NCBI GenBank assembly: GCA_963802205.1
Contig: CAWDHW010000003.1
Span: forward strand, 1 to 64,000
Direction of reading: 5' to 3'
Length of the DNA: 64,000 nt
Origin: DYRB01 sp963802205
GTDB taxonomy: Bacteria > Pseudomonadota > Gammaproteobacteria > Chromatiales > Chromatiaceae
Position 1 is the first letter of the stretch. Each line of letters starts with the position of its first letter. This document shows positions 37,079 to 47,582 of the stretch, piece after piece. The position numbers and the translations under genes are program-made. The notes beneath the pieces were generated by a model that was not told the DNA's origin, ran no database searches, and worked only from the letters and a program-made list of their open reading frames with translations.

Positions 37079-39292
37079 TCAGACCCCGCGGCGTACCTCC
37101 AATACCCCAGGAAGCTGCGCCAGCTTGAGCCGGACGTGTTCGAGCTGGTCGGCGTCGCGCACCTCCATGGTGAAGCGCATGGTGGCTGTGTCGGTGTGCC
37201 CGATCCGAGTGGGTGGAGACCCCCACCACGTCCAGGTCCTCGTTGGTGATGACCGACGACACGTCGCGCAACAGGCCCTTGCGGTCCACCGCCAGGACGA
37301 CCAGGTCCACGGGATAGGCCGCCTCCGGGTCCGCGCCGGCCCAGCGTACCTCGATCAGGCGCTCGCGCTCCTGGGGGGGAGGGCGCGCAGGTTGGAGCAG
37401 TCGGCGCGATGGACGGTCACCCCTCGCCCGCGGGTGATGAAGCCGACGATGGGGTCCGACGGCACTGGCTTGCAGCAGTGGGCCATGTGAGTCAGGAGAT
37501 CCTCCACTCCCTCGACGATGACCTCTGAGCGGGCCCCGGGCTTGGGCAGGGTAGGTGCCTTGACCTTGACCTCGGGCGGCTTGGGGGTCTCGACCTTGGG
37601 CTCGCCGATGAGGCGCGCCACCACACCGACGGCGAGGTCGCCTCGGCCGATGGCCGCATAGACATCCTCTCCGTTGGTGAAGTTGTAACGCGGGGCGAGG
37701 GTGTCGAGGTGCGCCTTCTCGCCGATCCCAAGTCGGGTCAACTCGCGATCGAGCAGGGCGCGCCCCTGGGCGGCATGCAGGTCATGGTCCTGCTGGGCGA
37801 ACCACTGGCGCACCCGGTTGCGGGCCCGTGCCGTCTTGAGGTAGCCCTGATGTGGGCTCAACCAGTCGCGGCTGGGGGTGGCGTTTTTCTGGGTCAGGAT
37901 CTCGACCCGTTGGCCGCTCTGGAGGGCCTGGTTGAGGGGGACGATGCGCCCGTCCACCCGCGCCCCTCGGCAGCGAAGCCCGATCTCCGAGTGAATGGCG
38001 AACCCGAAGTCCAGGGCCGTGGCCCCGATGGGTAACTCGATGACCTTGGATTGGGGGGTCAGGACATAGATGTGGACCGGCTCGAACTCGGTCTTGAAAC
38101 GCTCGACGATGTCGCCGCCCTGGTCGCCCTCTTGTTTCAGTTCCAGCCAGTTGCGCATCCATGCCAGTCGGCGCTGCATCTCTACGTCGGAGCCCTTGTT
38201 CTCCTTGTAGCTCCAGTGGGCGGCCACCCCCAGCTCGGCGTGGCGGTGCATCTCGTGGGTGCGTATCTGCACCTCCAGTGGCTTGTCGCCCGGCCCGATA
38301 ACGGCCGTGTGCAGGGAGCGATAGAGGTTGCCCTTGGGGGTGGCGATGTAGTCGTCGAACTCCTTGGGGATGTGGCGCCAGGTCCCGTGGACAATCCCTA
38401 AGGCGGCATAGCAGTCCTTGACGCTATCGACCATGATGCGGACCGCGCGCAGGTCGAAGATCTCGTCGATGTCCACGGCCTTGCGCTGCATTTTCTTCCA
38501 GATGCTGAAGATGTGCTTGGGGCGCCCGCTGATCTCCGCCTTGATCCCCGCCTCCGCGAATTTTGCCCGCAATAGGTCCATGACGGCGCCGATGTAGGCC
38601 TGGCGCTCCCCGCGGCGACCGTCCAGGAGCTTGGCGATGCGCAGGTACTCGTCCGGGTCCAGGTAACGCAGGGCCAGGTCCTCCAGCTCCCACTTGACCT
38701 GACCGATGCCCAGCCGGTTGGCCAGCGGGGCATAGACACGCTGGGTGTCCTGAGCGATCTTGGCACGCCGCTTGGGTTCCAGGTCTTTGATGCAGCGCAT
38801 CAGGTGCAGACGCTCGGCGAGCACCACCAGGACCACACGGACGTCCTCGGCGATACCGAGCAGCAGTCGTCGCAGGTTCTCCTCGTGCTCGTCTAGGTCC
38901 TTGGCGGCGATCACCGCGGCGACATTGGTGATGCGGTCGATGCGGGCCAGGTCCGCCACCATCCGCGCCACCCCGGGCCCAAAGCGGGCGGCAAGCTGCT
39001 CCTCCGAGACCCCGGCGAGCCCTAGACAGCCGTTGAGCAGGGCGGCGCTCAAGGTCGGCCCGTCCATGCGCAACCCAACCAGGATATCGGCGGTGGACAG
39101 GGCATGGCGCACGGCCGACTCACCGGTCTCCAGACGCTCCGCGCCCCGACAACGCAGCAGGGCGGCGCAGGCATCGGCGAGCCGGAGGCGTTCCATCTCC
39201 GGGTAGTGGGCCTCCAGGCTCGCCAGCCAGTGGCCGACGGCCGCCTGCGCGTCGTCCTTGTCGGCGGGGAGGTTATAGGTCGCTGTCACCAT
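37079..39292 (-). pseudogene. relA: GTP pyrophosphokinase RelA, two frameshifts near the C-terminus
   Basis: Synthesises (p)ppGpp on stalled ribosomes during amino-acid starvation. The hydrolase half lacks a normal HD pair, as in RelA. The synthetase domain is intact (RPKHIFSIWKKMQRK, FDLRAVRIMVDS, SLHTAVIGPGDKPLEVQIRT), then the TGS domain (YVLTPQSKVIELPIGATALD) and the CCKPVPSDPIVGFITRGRGV zinc-finger region. One base appears lost in a run of seven G at 37373-37379, so the ACT domain continues in another frame (YPVDLVVLAVDRKGLLRDVS). A second, compensating shift lies near 37200-37208, before TATMRFTMEVRDADQLEHVR. Corrected length is 737 residues, normal for RelA. The start ATG has AGGGGA upstream. 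Confidence 0.9.
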
Positions 39293-39869
39293 GGTGGGTC
39301 CCCTGGGCTCGTGGGTCAGATCCACATGGGGGCGGGGGGTGTATTGAACCAGCCCTTGCGCCGGGCCTTAACCGAACCTTAGCCGGGCAGGTAGCGCCCA
39401 TCGTACGGACGGCGGGCCAGGCCCAGGCCAGTCTGCTTGCACTCCAGCACTTAACAAGTCTGCCGATGGAGTCAGTGCGGAGGCGCTGAGGCCACAGGGG
39501 GGAATCCAGTGTTCGCGGTTTGGGAACTGGGACCGCCCACCTGGTCGTGGCCTGACACATTGTCATCAGCTGCAAGTCGCTGCTGTGACGGTGTACGTGG
39601 GTAAAGAACAGGGATTCTGGCTGCCAAATTGGCAGGGCAATTGGTCGCGGTCCGGGGTACTGCGGTTCTGTCTGGCCGCTAATTGGGTGCACCAGGGGCG
39701 GGGAACCGAGACCTAAAATTTCAATGATTTCCATTGGGTTGTGGCCGGGGACATGCTGGCGTTGGGGGTACATGCTGGACTTTGGCCGGCTTGTTGCATA
39801 AGTCACTACCGGCACCCGGCGAAAGCGGGGCTGACCAAACGATTAACTACCAACTTGAGGATCACTCCA
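39293..39869. other. Intergenic region relA / Gly-Met repeat gene
   Basis: 577 bases without a supportable gene. It is visibly less GC-rich than the surroundings in 39590-39870. ACATGCTGG occurs twice (39751-39759 and 39770-39778), 19 bases apart, which could be paired operator half-sites. It must contain divergent promoters for relA and for the repeat gene. Confidence 0.4.
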
Positions 39870-40813
<944 letters not shown>

Positions 40814-41065
40814 GGGATAGCCCCAGGCCCTCGGGCCAATTCGCGACACAGGGACGTGTCACTCCCCCGGCCTAGCGGCCAACCTCTCCGGCGGTCACCC
40901 CGCATCTCCTGGCGACGTCTCGGTCGCCTCTGAAGTTCAGGTTCCCTGGGCGACACTATTCCGACCTCTGTTTTGGCGGCACTTCTCCCCTCGTCTGCTT
41001 ACCGTTATGCTGCGGCCCTTTATCGGGGGCAGCCCCGCCTCACAGCTACCTGCCAAGACGCCCAG

Positions 41066-42736
41066 ATGTCGGAACCAGCCACTTACCGCTCCAACTTCAT
41101 TCGCCAGATCATCGATGAGGATCTCGCCTCGGGTAAACACACCCGGATCGCGACCCGGTTTCCGCCAGAGCCCAACGGTTATCTCCACATCGGTCACGCC
41201 AAGTCCATCGTGCTGAACTTTGGGCTGGCTCAGGACTATCAGGGCACCTGCAACCTGCGCTTCGACGACACCAACCCGCACAAGGAGAACGTCGAGTTCG
41301 TCGCGTCCATCCAGGCCGATGTGCGCTGGTTGGGTTACGACTGGGCCGACCGGCTCTATTTCGCCTCCGATTACTTCGAGCGTCTCTACGGCTTTGCCTG
41401 CGAGTTGATCGAGAAGGGGCTTGCCTATGTCTGCGACCTGAGCGCCGAGGACACCCGGACCTACCGCGGGACCCTCACAGAACCTGGGCGCGACAGCCCC
41501 TGGCGTGGGCGCAGTGCCGCCGAGAACCTGGACCTGTTCCAGCGGATGCGCGCCGGGGAGTTTCCGGACGGGGCCCGCACCCTGCGCGCCCGCATCGATA
41601 TGGCCTCCCCCAACATCAACCTGCGCGACCCGGTGCTGTATCGCATCCGTCACGGCGTGGTCCATCACCAGACCGGAAGCCTTTGGTGCCTGTACCCGAC
41701 CTACGACTACACCCACCCCATCTCCGACGCCCTGGAGGGGATCACACACTCCATCTGCACCCTGGAGTTCGAGGACCATCGCCCCCTCTACGACTGGTGT
41801 GTGGCCAATGTCTCGGTACCCTGCCGGCCGCGGCAGATCGAGTTCTCGCGGCTCAATCTGGAATACACGGTGATGAGCAAGCGCCTGCTCACCCGGCTGG
41901 TGACCGAGGGCATAGTCCACGGCTGGGATGACCCGCGCATGCCCACCATTGCCGGCCTGCGCCGCCGCGGCTACACGCCCGCAGCCATTCGCGACTTTTG
42001 CGACCGCATCGGGGTGACACGCTCCGATAGCCGCGTGGAGATGGCCGCCCTGGAGAGTGCCATCCGAGACGACCTCGATGCGAAGGCCCCCAGGGTCATG
42101 GCGGTCCTGCGCCCCCTCAAGGTGGTAATCGAAAACTGGCCGGAGGGGGAGTTCGCATCCCTGACGGCGGCCAATCACCCGAAGGACGAGATGATGGGTA
42201 CCCGCTCCCTGACCTTTGGGGGCGAGGTCTACATCGACTCGGAAGACTTCAGCGAGGCCCCCCCGAAGGGGTGGAAACGTCTGGTTCCCGGGGGTGAGGT
42301 GCGGCTGCGCAATGCCTACGTCATACGATGTGACCGGGTGATCAAGGATGCCGAGGGGAGGGTCGTGGAGCTGCGCGCGAGCGTCGATCACGACACCCTT
42401 GGCAAGAACCCAGCGGGGCGCAAGGTCAAGGGCGTCATCCACTGGGTCTCTGCGGCCCATGCGGTGCGGGCCGAGGTTCGCCTCTATGACCGGCTTTTCT
42501 CCGTGCCAGAACCCGGTGCGGTCAGCGGCGATTTCCTTGCTGACATGAATCCGCAGTCGCTGGTCACGCTCACAGACTGTGCACTGGAGCCAGCCCTGGC
42601 CCAGGCAGGCCCCGGGGATCGTTACCAGTTCGAGCGTGAGGGGTACTTCGTGGCAGACCCGGATGGGACCCCGGAGTGGCCGGTTTTCAACCGGACCGTC
42701 GGGCTGCGGGACACCTGGGCCAGGGCCGCAGGCTAG
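41066..42736 (+). CDS. glnS: Glutaminyl-tRNA synthetase
   Basis: Charges tRNA-Gln. The 556-residue class I enzyme has the HIGH signature in PEPNGYLHIGHAKSI (about 34-48) and the KMSKS-type loop as VMSKR (about 269). NLRFDDTNPHKENVEFV and, in the C-terminal beta-barrels, TFGGEVYIDSEDF also match the family. The ATG at 41066 gives MSEPATYRSNF, matching homologues, though the frame is open upstream. Followed by tRNA-Val and thrS. Confidence 0.95.
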   Translation: MSEPATYRSNFIRQIIDEDLASGKHTRIATRFPPEPNGYLHIGHAKSIVLNFGLAQDYQGTCNLRFDDTNPHKENVEFVASIQADVRWLGYDWADRLYFASDYFERLYGFACELIEKGLAYVCDLSAEDTRTYRGTLTEPGRDSPWRGRSAAENLDLFQRMRAGEFPDGARTLRARIDMASPNINLRDPVLYRIRHGVVHHQTGSLWCLYPTYDYTHPISDALEGITHSICTLEFEDHRPLYDWCVANVSVPCRPRQIEFSRLNLEYTVMSKRLLTRLVTEGIVHGWDDPRMPTIAGLRRRGYTPAAIRDFCDRIGVTRSDSRVEMAALESAIRDDLDAKAPRVMAVLRPLKVVIENWPEGEFASLTAANHPKDEMMGTRSLTFGGEVYIDSEDFSEAPPKGWKRLVPGGEVRLRNAYVIRCDRVIKDAEGRVVELRASVDHDTLGKNPAGRKVKGVIHWVSAAHAVRAEVRLYDRLFSVPEPGAVSGDFLADMNPQSLVTLTDCALEPALAQAGPGDRYQFEREGYFVADPDGTPEWPVFNRTVGLRDTWARAAG

Positions 42737-42820
42737 TCGGGAGTCCCGCTGCGCCAACGGCCGTCCAGGCGTGGCGGTGTCGCGAGGGCTCAGGTGCGGT
42801 ACAGAGCGGGGAAAAAAAGT

Positions 42821-42849
42821 TTGCCAAGACATAGGCTCGCCGCTAACAT
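42821..42849 (+). promoter_or_regulatory. Sigma-70-type promoter for tRNA-Val
   Basis: TTGCCA, 17-base spacer, TAACAT, ending 16 bases before the mature tRNA 5' end. Confidence 0.7.
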
Positions 42850-42865
42850 TACGGGCTCTGACGAC

Positions 42866-42942
42866 AGGCGCGTAGCTCAGCTGGTTAGAGCACCACCTTG
42901 ACATGGTGGGGGTCGTTGGTTCGAGTCCAATCGCGCCTACCA
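42866..42942 (+). tRNA. tRNA-Val(GAC)
   Basis: Acceptor stem AGGCGCG/CGCGCCT, D-arm GCTC...GAGC, anticodon stem CCACC/GGTGG with anticodon GAC at 42900-42902, T-loop GGTTCGAGTCC, and genome-encoded CCA. Confidence 0.97.
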
Positions 42943-43102
42943 AACTCCGCAGCCGCCAGTCTACGGCCACAGGCCCCAACAGTCGGATCCATGGGTCACC
43001 AGACCCACAGATCGACGGGGCTACAGGCACTAGGCTGGCGGCTTTTCCTTTTCATGTGCCCCCTGGTATCGGGCACCGCTGATACGACGGCAGGTCCCGC
43101 AA

Positions 43103-45019
43103 ATGCCCCAGATCACCCTCCCGGACGGCTCCCAGCGCCAGTTCGATGGCCCCGTCACCGTCGCCCAGGTCGCCCAGTCCATTGGCGCTGGCCTGGCAAA
43201 GGCCGCCCTTGCCGGGCGCGTTGATGGCCGTTTGGTGGACACCTGTCATCTGATCGGCGCCGATGCGCAGTTGGCCATCGTTACCCATCGGGACGAAGCG
43301 GCCCTGGAGTTGCTGCGCCACGACGCCGCCCATGTCATGGCCCAGGCGGTGCAGGAGCTCTACCCCGGGACCCAGGTGACCATAGGCCCCGCCATCGAAG
43401 ACGGTTTCTACTACGACTTCGCCCGCGCCGAGCCCTTTACCACGGATGACCTGGCGAAGATCGAGTCGCGCATGCATGAGATCGTTAGGCGCGACCTGCC
43501 CATCGTGCGCGAGGTTTGGGACCGGGAGCAGGCCAAGGCCCTGTTTGGCGGCATCGGCGAGGACTACAAGGTCGCGATCATCGAGGACATCATCCCGGAG
43601 GGCGAGGAGGTCTCGATCTACCGCCAGGGGGACTGGTTCGACGTCTGCCGCGGCCCCCACCTGCCCAGCACCGGCAAGCTCGGCAACGGCTTCAAGCTCA
43701 CCAAGGTCGCCGGGGCCTACTGGCGCGGCGATGCGCGCAACGCCCAACTCCAGCGTATTTACGGGACCGCCTGGCGTGACAAGAAGGAGCTTGACGCCTA
43801 CCTGCATCGCGTCGAGGAGGCCGAGCGCCGGGATCATCGTCGGCTGGGCAAGCAACTGGACCTCTTCCACTTCCAGGAGGAGGCCCCGGGCATGGCCTTC
43901 TGGCATGCCAAGGGGCTTGTGGCCTATCGGCTTGCCGAGGACTACATGCGTGGCAAGCTGGTGGAATACGGCTACCAGGAGGTCGAAACCCCCCAGCTGC
44001 TGGACCGGTCCCTTTGGGAGCGCTCCGGGCACTGGGACAAGTTCGCCGGGGGCATGTTCACCACCCACCTGGATGACCACGACTTCGCCATCAAGCCCAT
44101 GAATTGTCCGGGGCACATCCAGCTCTACAACCAGGGGCTCAAAAGCTACCGAGACCTGCCGCTGCGCATCGCCGAGTTTGGCGTGGTGCACAGGAACGAG
44201 CCTTCCGGGACCCTGCACGGGCTGATGCGGGCTCGCCGCTTTACCCAGGACGACGCCCATATCTTCTGCACCGACGACCAGCTCCAGGCCGAGGTTGCGA
44301 CCCTCATCGATATGGTCTTCGAGACCTACCGAGACTTCGGCTTCACGGATATCGCTCTGGCCTTATCCCTGCGTCCGGACCAGCGCGTCGGCAGCGACGC
44401 CCTTTGGGACAAGGGCGAGGCGGCGCTCGAGAAATCTTTGCGCGACAAGGGGCTCGACTTCCGAGTTCAGCCGGGGGAGGGGGCCTTCTATGGCCCCAAG
44501 ATCGAGTTCACCCTGCATGACAGCATCGGGCGTGCCTGGCAGTGCGGGACCATCCAGGTGGACTTCTCCATGCCTGGGCGCCTCGGGGCCCACTACATCG
44601 CCGAGGACAACAGCAAGCAGACCCCGGTGATGATCCATCGCGCCATCCTGGGCTCTATCGAGCGTTTCATCGGTATCCTCATCGAGCACTACGCCGGGGC
44701 GCTTCCGGTCTGGCTGGCGCCGGTGCAAGTCATGGTGTGCAATATCACCGATCGCCAGGCCCCCACTGTGCGCGAGGTCACTAAGACCTTGCGCGAAAAG
44801 GGCTTCCGAGCGGAATTCGACTTGAGAAACGAGAAGATCGGCTTTAAAATCCGCGAGCATACCCTGCAAAGGGTGCCCTACCTGCTCGTTCTGGGGGACC
44901 GCGAGGTCGAAAATGGGACCGTCGCTGCCCGCGACCGTAAGGGGCAGGACCTGGGTACCCTCGGTCTCGCAGACTTCATGTCCCGTCTCGGACACGAGGT
45001 CGTGACCCGAACCCACTGA
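43103..45019 (+). CDS. thrS: Threonyl-tRNA synthetase
   Basis: Charges tRNA-Thr and edits mischarged serine. The 638-residue class II enzyme starts with a TGS domain (MPQITLPDGSQRQFDGPVTV). An editing domain follows (HDAAHVMAQAVQELYP and the DVCRGPHLP cysteine segment). The zinc-containing catalytic core has MNCPGHIQLYN and VVHRNEPSGTLHGLMRAR (motif 2), and a C-terminal anticodon-binding domain ends the protein. First gene of the thrS-infC-rpmI-rplT-pheS-pheT-ihfA cluster. Confidence 0.96.
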   Translation: MPQITLPDGSQRQFDGPVTVAQVAQSIGAGLAKAALAGRVDGRLVDTCHLIGADAQLAIVTHRDEAALELLRHDAAHVMAQAVQELYPGTQVTIGPAIEDGFYYDFARAEPFTTDDLAKIESRMHEIVRRDLPIVREVWDREQAKALFGGIGEDYKVAIIEDIIPEGEEVSIYRQGDWFDVCRGPHLPSTGKLGNGFKLTKVAGAYWRGDARNAQLQRIYGTAWRDKKELDAYLHRVEEAERRDHRRLGKQLDLFHFQEEAPGMAFWHAKGLVAYRLAEDYMRGKLVEYGYQEVETPQLLDRSLWERSGHWDKFAGGMFTTHLDDHDFAIKPMNCPGHIQLYNQGLKSYRDLPLRIAEFGVVHRNEPSGTLHGLMRARRFTQDDAHIFCTDDQLQAEVATLIDMVFETYRDFGFTDIALALSLRPDQRVGSDALWDKGEAALEKSLRDKGLDFRVQPGEGAFYGPKIEFTLHDSIGRAWQCGTIQVDFSMPGRLGAHYIAEDNSKQTPVMIHRAILGSIERFIGILIEHYAGALPVWLAPVQVMVCNITDRQAPTVREVTKTLREKGFRAEFDLRNEKIGFKIREHTLQRVPYLLVLGDREVENGTVAARDRKGQDLGTLGLADFMSRLGHEVVTRTH

Positions 45020-45103
45020 CGCCCGGATCAACGCCGCGGCCTGCCTCGTGGAGGCCCCCGGCGAGGTCGGTCGTTTTCGTTTGTGTGACTGGAGGAACTT
45101 GCA

Positions 45104-45622
45104 ATAGCTGCGCCAAAGAAGAACCGCGTCAATCGCGAGATCACCGCCAACGAGGTCCGGTTGATCAACGTCGAGGGGGTCCAGGTCGGGGTAGTGCGGC
45201 TGCGCGAGGCCATCGAGATGGCCGAGGCGGACGGGTTGGATGTTGTCGAGATCGACCCCAATGCCGAACCGCCGGTCTGTCGCCTCATGGACTTTGGGCG
45301 CTTCGTCTTTGACCAGAGGAAGAAGAAGGCAGAGGCTAAGAAGAAGCAGCGGCAGGTTCAGATCAAGGAGATCAAATTCCGTCCTGGTACGGACGAAGGA
45401 GACTATCAGGTCAAACTACGCAACCTGACCCGTTTCCTGACCGAAGGGGACAAAGGCAAGGTCACCATGCGCTTTCGCGGGCGCGAACATGCCCACCGCG
45501 AGCTTGGGCTGGAACTGCTCAAGCGGGTGGAGAACGATCTTGTCGACATCAGCATCGTGGAATCGCAACCCCAGATGGAAGGACGCCAGATGGTAATGGT
45601 GCTGGGTCCCAAAAAGAAGTAG
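45104..45622 (+). CDS. infC: Translation initiation factor IF-3, with an AUA start codon
   Basis: IF-3 binds the 30S subunit and rejects non-standard start codons. The N-terminal residues AAPKKNRVNREITANEVRLI match homologues only if translation begins at ATA 45104. That codon has GGAGG eight bases upstream, and the frame has a TGA at 45086 with no ATG, GTG or TTG in between. Rare start codons (AUU in E. coli) are the known basis of infC autoregulation. The body carries PNAEPPVCRLMDFGRF, IKEIKFRPGTDEGDYQVKL and MRFRGREHAH; 172 residues in total. Confidence 0.93.
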   Translation: MAAPKKNRVNREITANEVRLINVEGVQVGVVRLREAIEMAEADGLDVVEIDPNAEPPVCRLMDFGRFVFDQRKKKAEAKKKQRQVQIKEIKFRPGTDEGDYQVKLRNLTRFLTEGDKGKVTMRFRGREHAHRELGLELLKRVENDLVDISIVESQPQMEGRQMVMVLGPKKK

Positions 45623-45655
45623 CGGCGCCTTCCGGTCATCCGTGAGGCAGAGCCG

Positions 45656-45676
45656 CCGGCGGTTCGCAACCGCCGG
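45656..45676 (+). promoter_or_regulatory. Hairpin upstream of rpmI
   Basis: CCGGCGGTT-CGC-AACCGCCGG, a perfect nine-pair stem in the infC-rpmI gap. In E. coli ribosomal protein L20 represses rpmI-rplT by binding RNA here; this stem may be part of such a site or a partial terminator. Confidence 0.45.
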
Positions 45677-45717
45677 TCGGGGCCGCGTATCCCATTCAAA
45701 TAGCGGAGTCGAGAGTC

Positions 45718-45915
45718 ATGCCCAAGATTAAGACCAAGCGCGGGGCCGCAAAGCGCTTTTTGCGCAACGGTGCCGGTGCGTTCAAGCGGAACGCCTCCCA
45801 TCGGCGTCACATCCTGACCAAGAAGTCCACCAAGCGGAAGCGTCATTTGCGCTCCGCCGCGCTGGTCCATGCGTCGGATGCGAAGAGCGCCATGCGGATG
45901 ATGCCTTACTGCTGA
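45718..45915 (+). CDS. rpmI: 50S ribosomal protein L35
   Basis: A 65-residue, strongly basic protein (MPKIKTKRGAAKRFLRNGAG, HRRHILTKKSTKRKRHLR) of normal length, between infC and rplT as in most bacteria. GGAG precedes the start. Confidence 0.97.
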   Translation: MPKIKTKRGAAKRFLRNGAGAFKRNASHRRHILTKKSTKRKRHLRSAALVHASDAKSAMRMMPYC

Positions 45916-45939
45916 ACCTGAACGAACCGGAGACAAGAA

Positions 45940-46317
45940 ATGCCAAGAGTCAAACGCGGCGTACAGGCCCACGCCCGCCACAAGAAGATCATGAAGGCCG
46001 CCAAGGGATACTACGGTGCCCGCAGCAAGGTCTTCCGCGTCGCCAAGCAGGCGGTCATCAAGGCCGGCCAGTATGCCTATCGCGACCGCCGCCAGAAGAA
46101 GCGCCAGTTCCGTACCCTGTGGATTGCGCGCATCAATGCCGCCGCCCGCATGAACGGGCTGTCCTACAGCCGCTTCATGGATGGCATGAAAAAGGCCGGC
46201 GTGGTCATTGACCGCAAGGTCCTGGCCGAGATTGCCTACAGCGACGCCGTCACGTTCGCCGCCCTGGCCGAACAGGCCAAGACGGGCCTGAGCCAGTACG
46301 GCCAGGCTGCCGCCTGA
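45940..46317 (+). CDS. rplT: 50S ribosomal protein L20
   Basis: A 125-residue basic protein with MPRVKRGVQAHARHKKIMKA, GYYGARSKVFRVAKQAVIKA, YAYRDRRQKKRQFRTLWIAR and MNGLSYSRFM. It binds 23S rRNA early in 50S assembly and often represses its own operon. The C-terminus is a few residues longer (AKTGLSQYGQAAA) than the E. coli protein. Confidence 0.97.
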   Translation: MPRVKRGVQAHARHKKIMKAAKGYYGARSKVFRVAKQAVIKAGQYAYRDRRQKKRQFRTLWIARINAAARMNGLSYSRFMDGMKKAGVVIDRKVLAEIAYSDAVTFAALAEQAKTGLSQYGQAAA

Positions 46318-46364
46318 TTTGCGGGGCGCCTTCGGCTGTCCCCGGCGCCCGGTTCTGAACAAAG

Positions 46365-46398
46365 AAAGGGGGAAGGCCGCGGCCTTTCCCTTTTTTTT
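46365..46398 (+). terminator. Rho-independent terminator/attenuator between rplT and pheS
   Basis: A G-rich arm (AAAGGGGAAGGC region) pairs with GCCTTTCCCTTT around a CGCG loop, followed at once by eight T. It lies 48 bases after rplT and 126 before pheS. In E. coli this interval holds the pheM leader and attenuator, so conditional read-through is plausible. Confidence 0.8.
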
Positions 46399-46523
46399 GG
46401 CCAGCTGGGCCGCCTCGATCAACCTGTTATCGATCCGCACCCGCTCGCGTTCCGCAATGGTTCAACCCATCCCCGAACGCACGGACCCGACACGACTCAA
46501 GGACCCAACCCGAGGGCATCAAG

Positions 46524-47555
46524 ATGGCTGAAGCAGACGCACCCGCGGTCGATTCGCTGCGCGACGCCGCCTTGGCCGAGATCGCCGCATGCCCTGACCT
46601 CACCGCCCTGGACCAGGTGCGGGTCCGCTACCTGGGCAAGAGCGGCCTGCTCACCGTCCAGCTCAAGCAACTCGGGGCCCTGCCCAAAGAGGATCGCCCT
46701 GCCGCCGGTGCCCTGATCAATGTCGCCAAGGAAGCCGTGCAGGCGGCCATCGATGCCCGCCGTAGCGTTCTGGATCAGGCTGCCCTGACGGCCCGGCTGG
46801 CCGCCGAGCGTATCGACGTGACCCTGTCCGGGCGCGGTCAGAGGCCCGGCGGGCTGCACCCCATCACCCGCACCTTGAAAAGGATCGAGCTGCTCTTCGC
46901 CAATGCCGGTTTCGCGGTCGCCGAGGGTCCGGAGGTGGAGGACGACTACCACAACTTCGAGGCCCTCAACATCCCCGCCCACCACCCGGCGCGGGCCATG
47001 CACGACACCTTCTACTTCGATGCCCACCGGCTGCTGCGGACCCACACCTCGCCGGTGCAGATCCGGGTGATGCGCAAGCAGGCCCCGCCGCTGCGGGTCA
47101 TTGCCCCGGGTCGGGTCTACCGCTGCGACTCCGATCTGACCCACACCCCGATGTTCCATCAGGTCGAGGGGCTCTTGGTGGACGAGCAAGTCAGCTTCGC
47201 CGACCTCAAGGGTGTGCTCTACGACTTCCTGACCAACTTCTTCGAGCGCGACCTGAAGCTGCGCTTCCGCCCGTCCTACTTCCCCTTCACGGAGCCGTCG
47301 GCGGAGGTCGATATCGCGTGCGTCATGTGCAATGGGGCCGGCTGCCGGGTGTGCAAGCAGAGTGGCTGGCTCGAGGTCCTGGGGTGCGGCATGGTCTATC
47401 CGGAGGTTTTCCGCCATGTGGGCATCGACCCGGAGCGCTACCTGGGTTACGCCTTTGGCATGGGGGTGGAGCGTCTGGCGATGCTGCGGTACGGCATCGA
47501 CGACATCCGACTCTATTTCGAGAATGACCTTCGATTCCTTCGGCAATTCGCCTGA
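46524..47555 (+). CDS. pheS: Phenylalanyl-tRNA synthetase alpha subunit
   Basis: Catalytic subunit of the alpha2-beta2 enzyme. In 343 residues it shows an N-terminal coiled coil (VRYLGKSGLLTVQLKQLGAL) and class II motif 2 (RVYRCDSDLTHTPMFHQVEG). FRPSYFPFTEPSAEVDI and motif 3 in YAFGMGVERLAMLRYGIDD follow. Starts 206 bases after rplT, past a terminator-like hairpin; pheT follows after 27 bases. Confidence 0.96.
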   Translation: MAEADAPAVDSLRDAALAEIAACPDLTALDQVRVRYLGKSGLLTVQLKQLGALPKEDRPAAGALINVAKEAVQAAIDARRSVLDQAALTARLAAERIDVTLSGRGQRPGGLHPITRTLKRIELLFANAGFAVAEGPEVEDDYHNFEALNIPAHHPARAMHDTFYFDAHRLLRTHTSPVQIRVMRKQAPPLRVIAPGRVYRCDSDLTHTPMFHQVEGLLVDEQVSFADLKGVLYDFLTNFFERDLKLRFRPSYFPFTEPSAEVDIACVMCNGAGCRVCKQSGWLEVLGCGMVYPEVFRHVGIDPERYLGYAFGMGVERLAMLRYGIDDIRLYFENDLRFLRQFA

Positions 47556-47582
47556 TCTGAGACAACACTAGGAAGCCGGACG

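Noticed and set aside
39273..39815. A 180-codon minus-strand frame between relA and the repeat gene
   Set aside because: No start signal, no domain, and composition unlike nearby proteins.
46319..46420. A TTG-started frame containing AAAFPFF across the hairpin before pheS, as a leader peptide
   Set aside because: The Phe codons come from the terminator T-run itself, and there is no ribosome-binding site. It cannot work like pheM.
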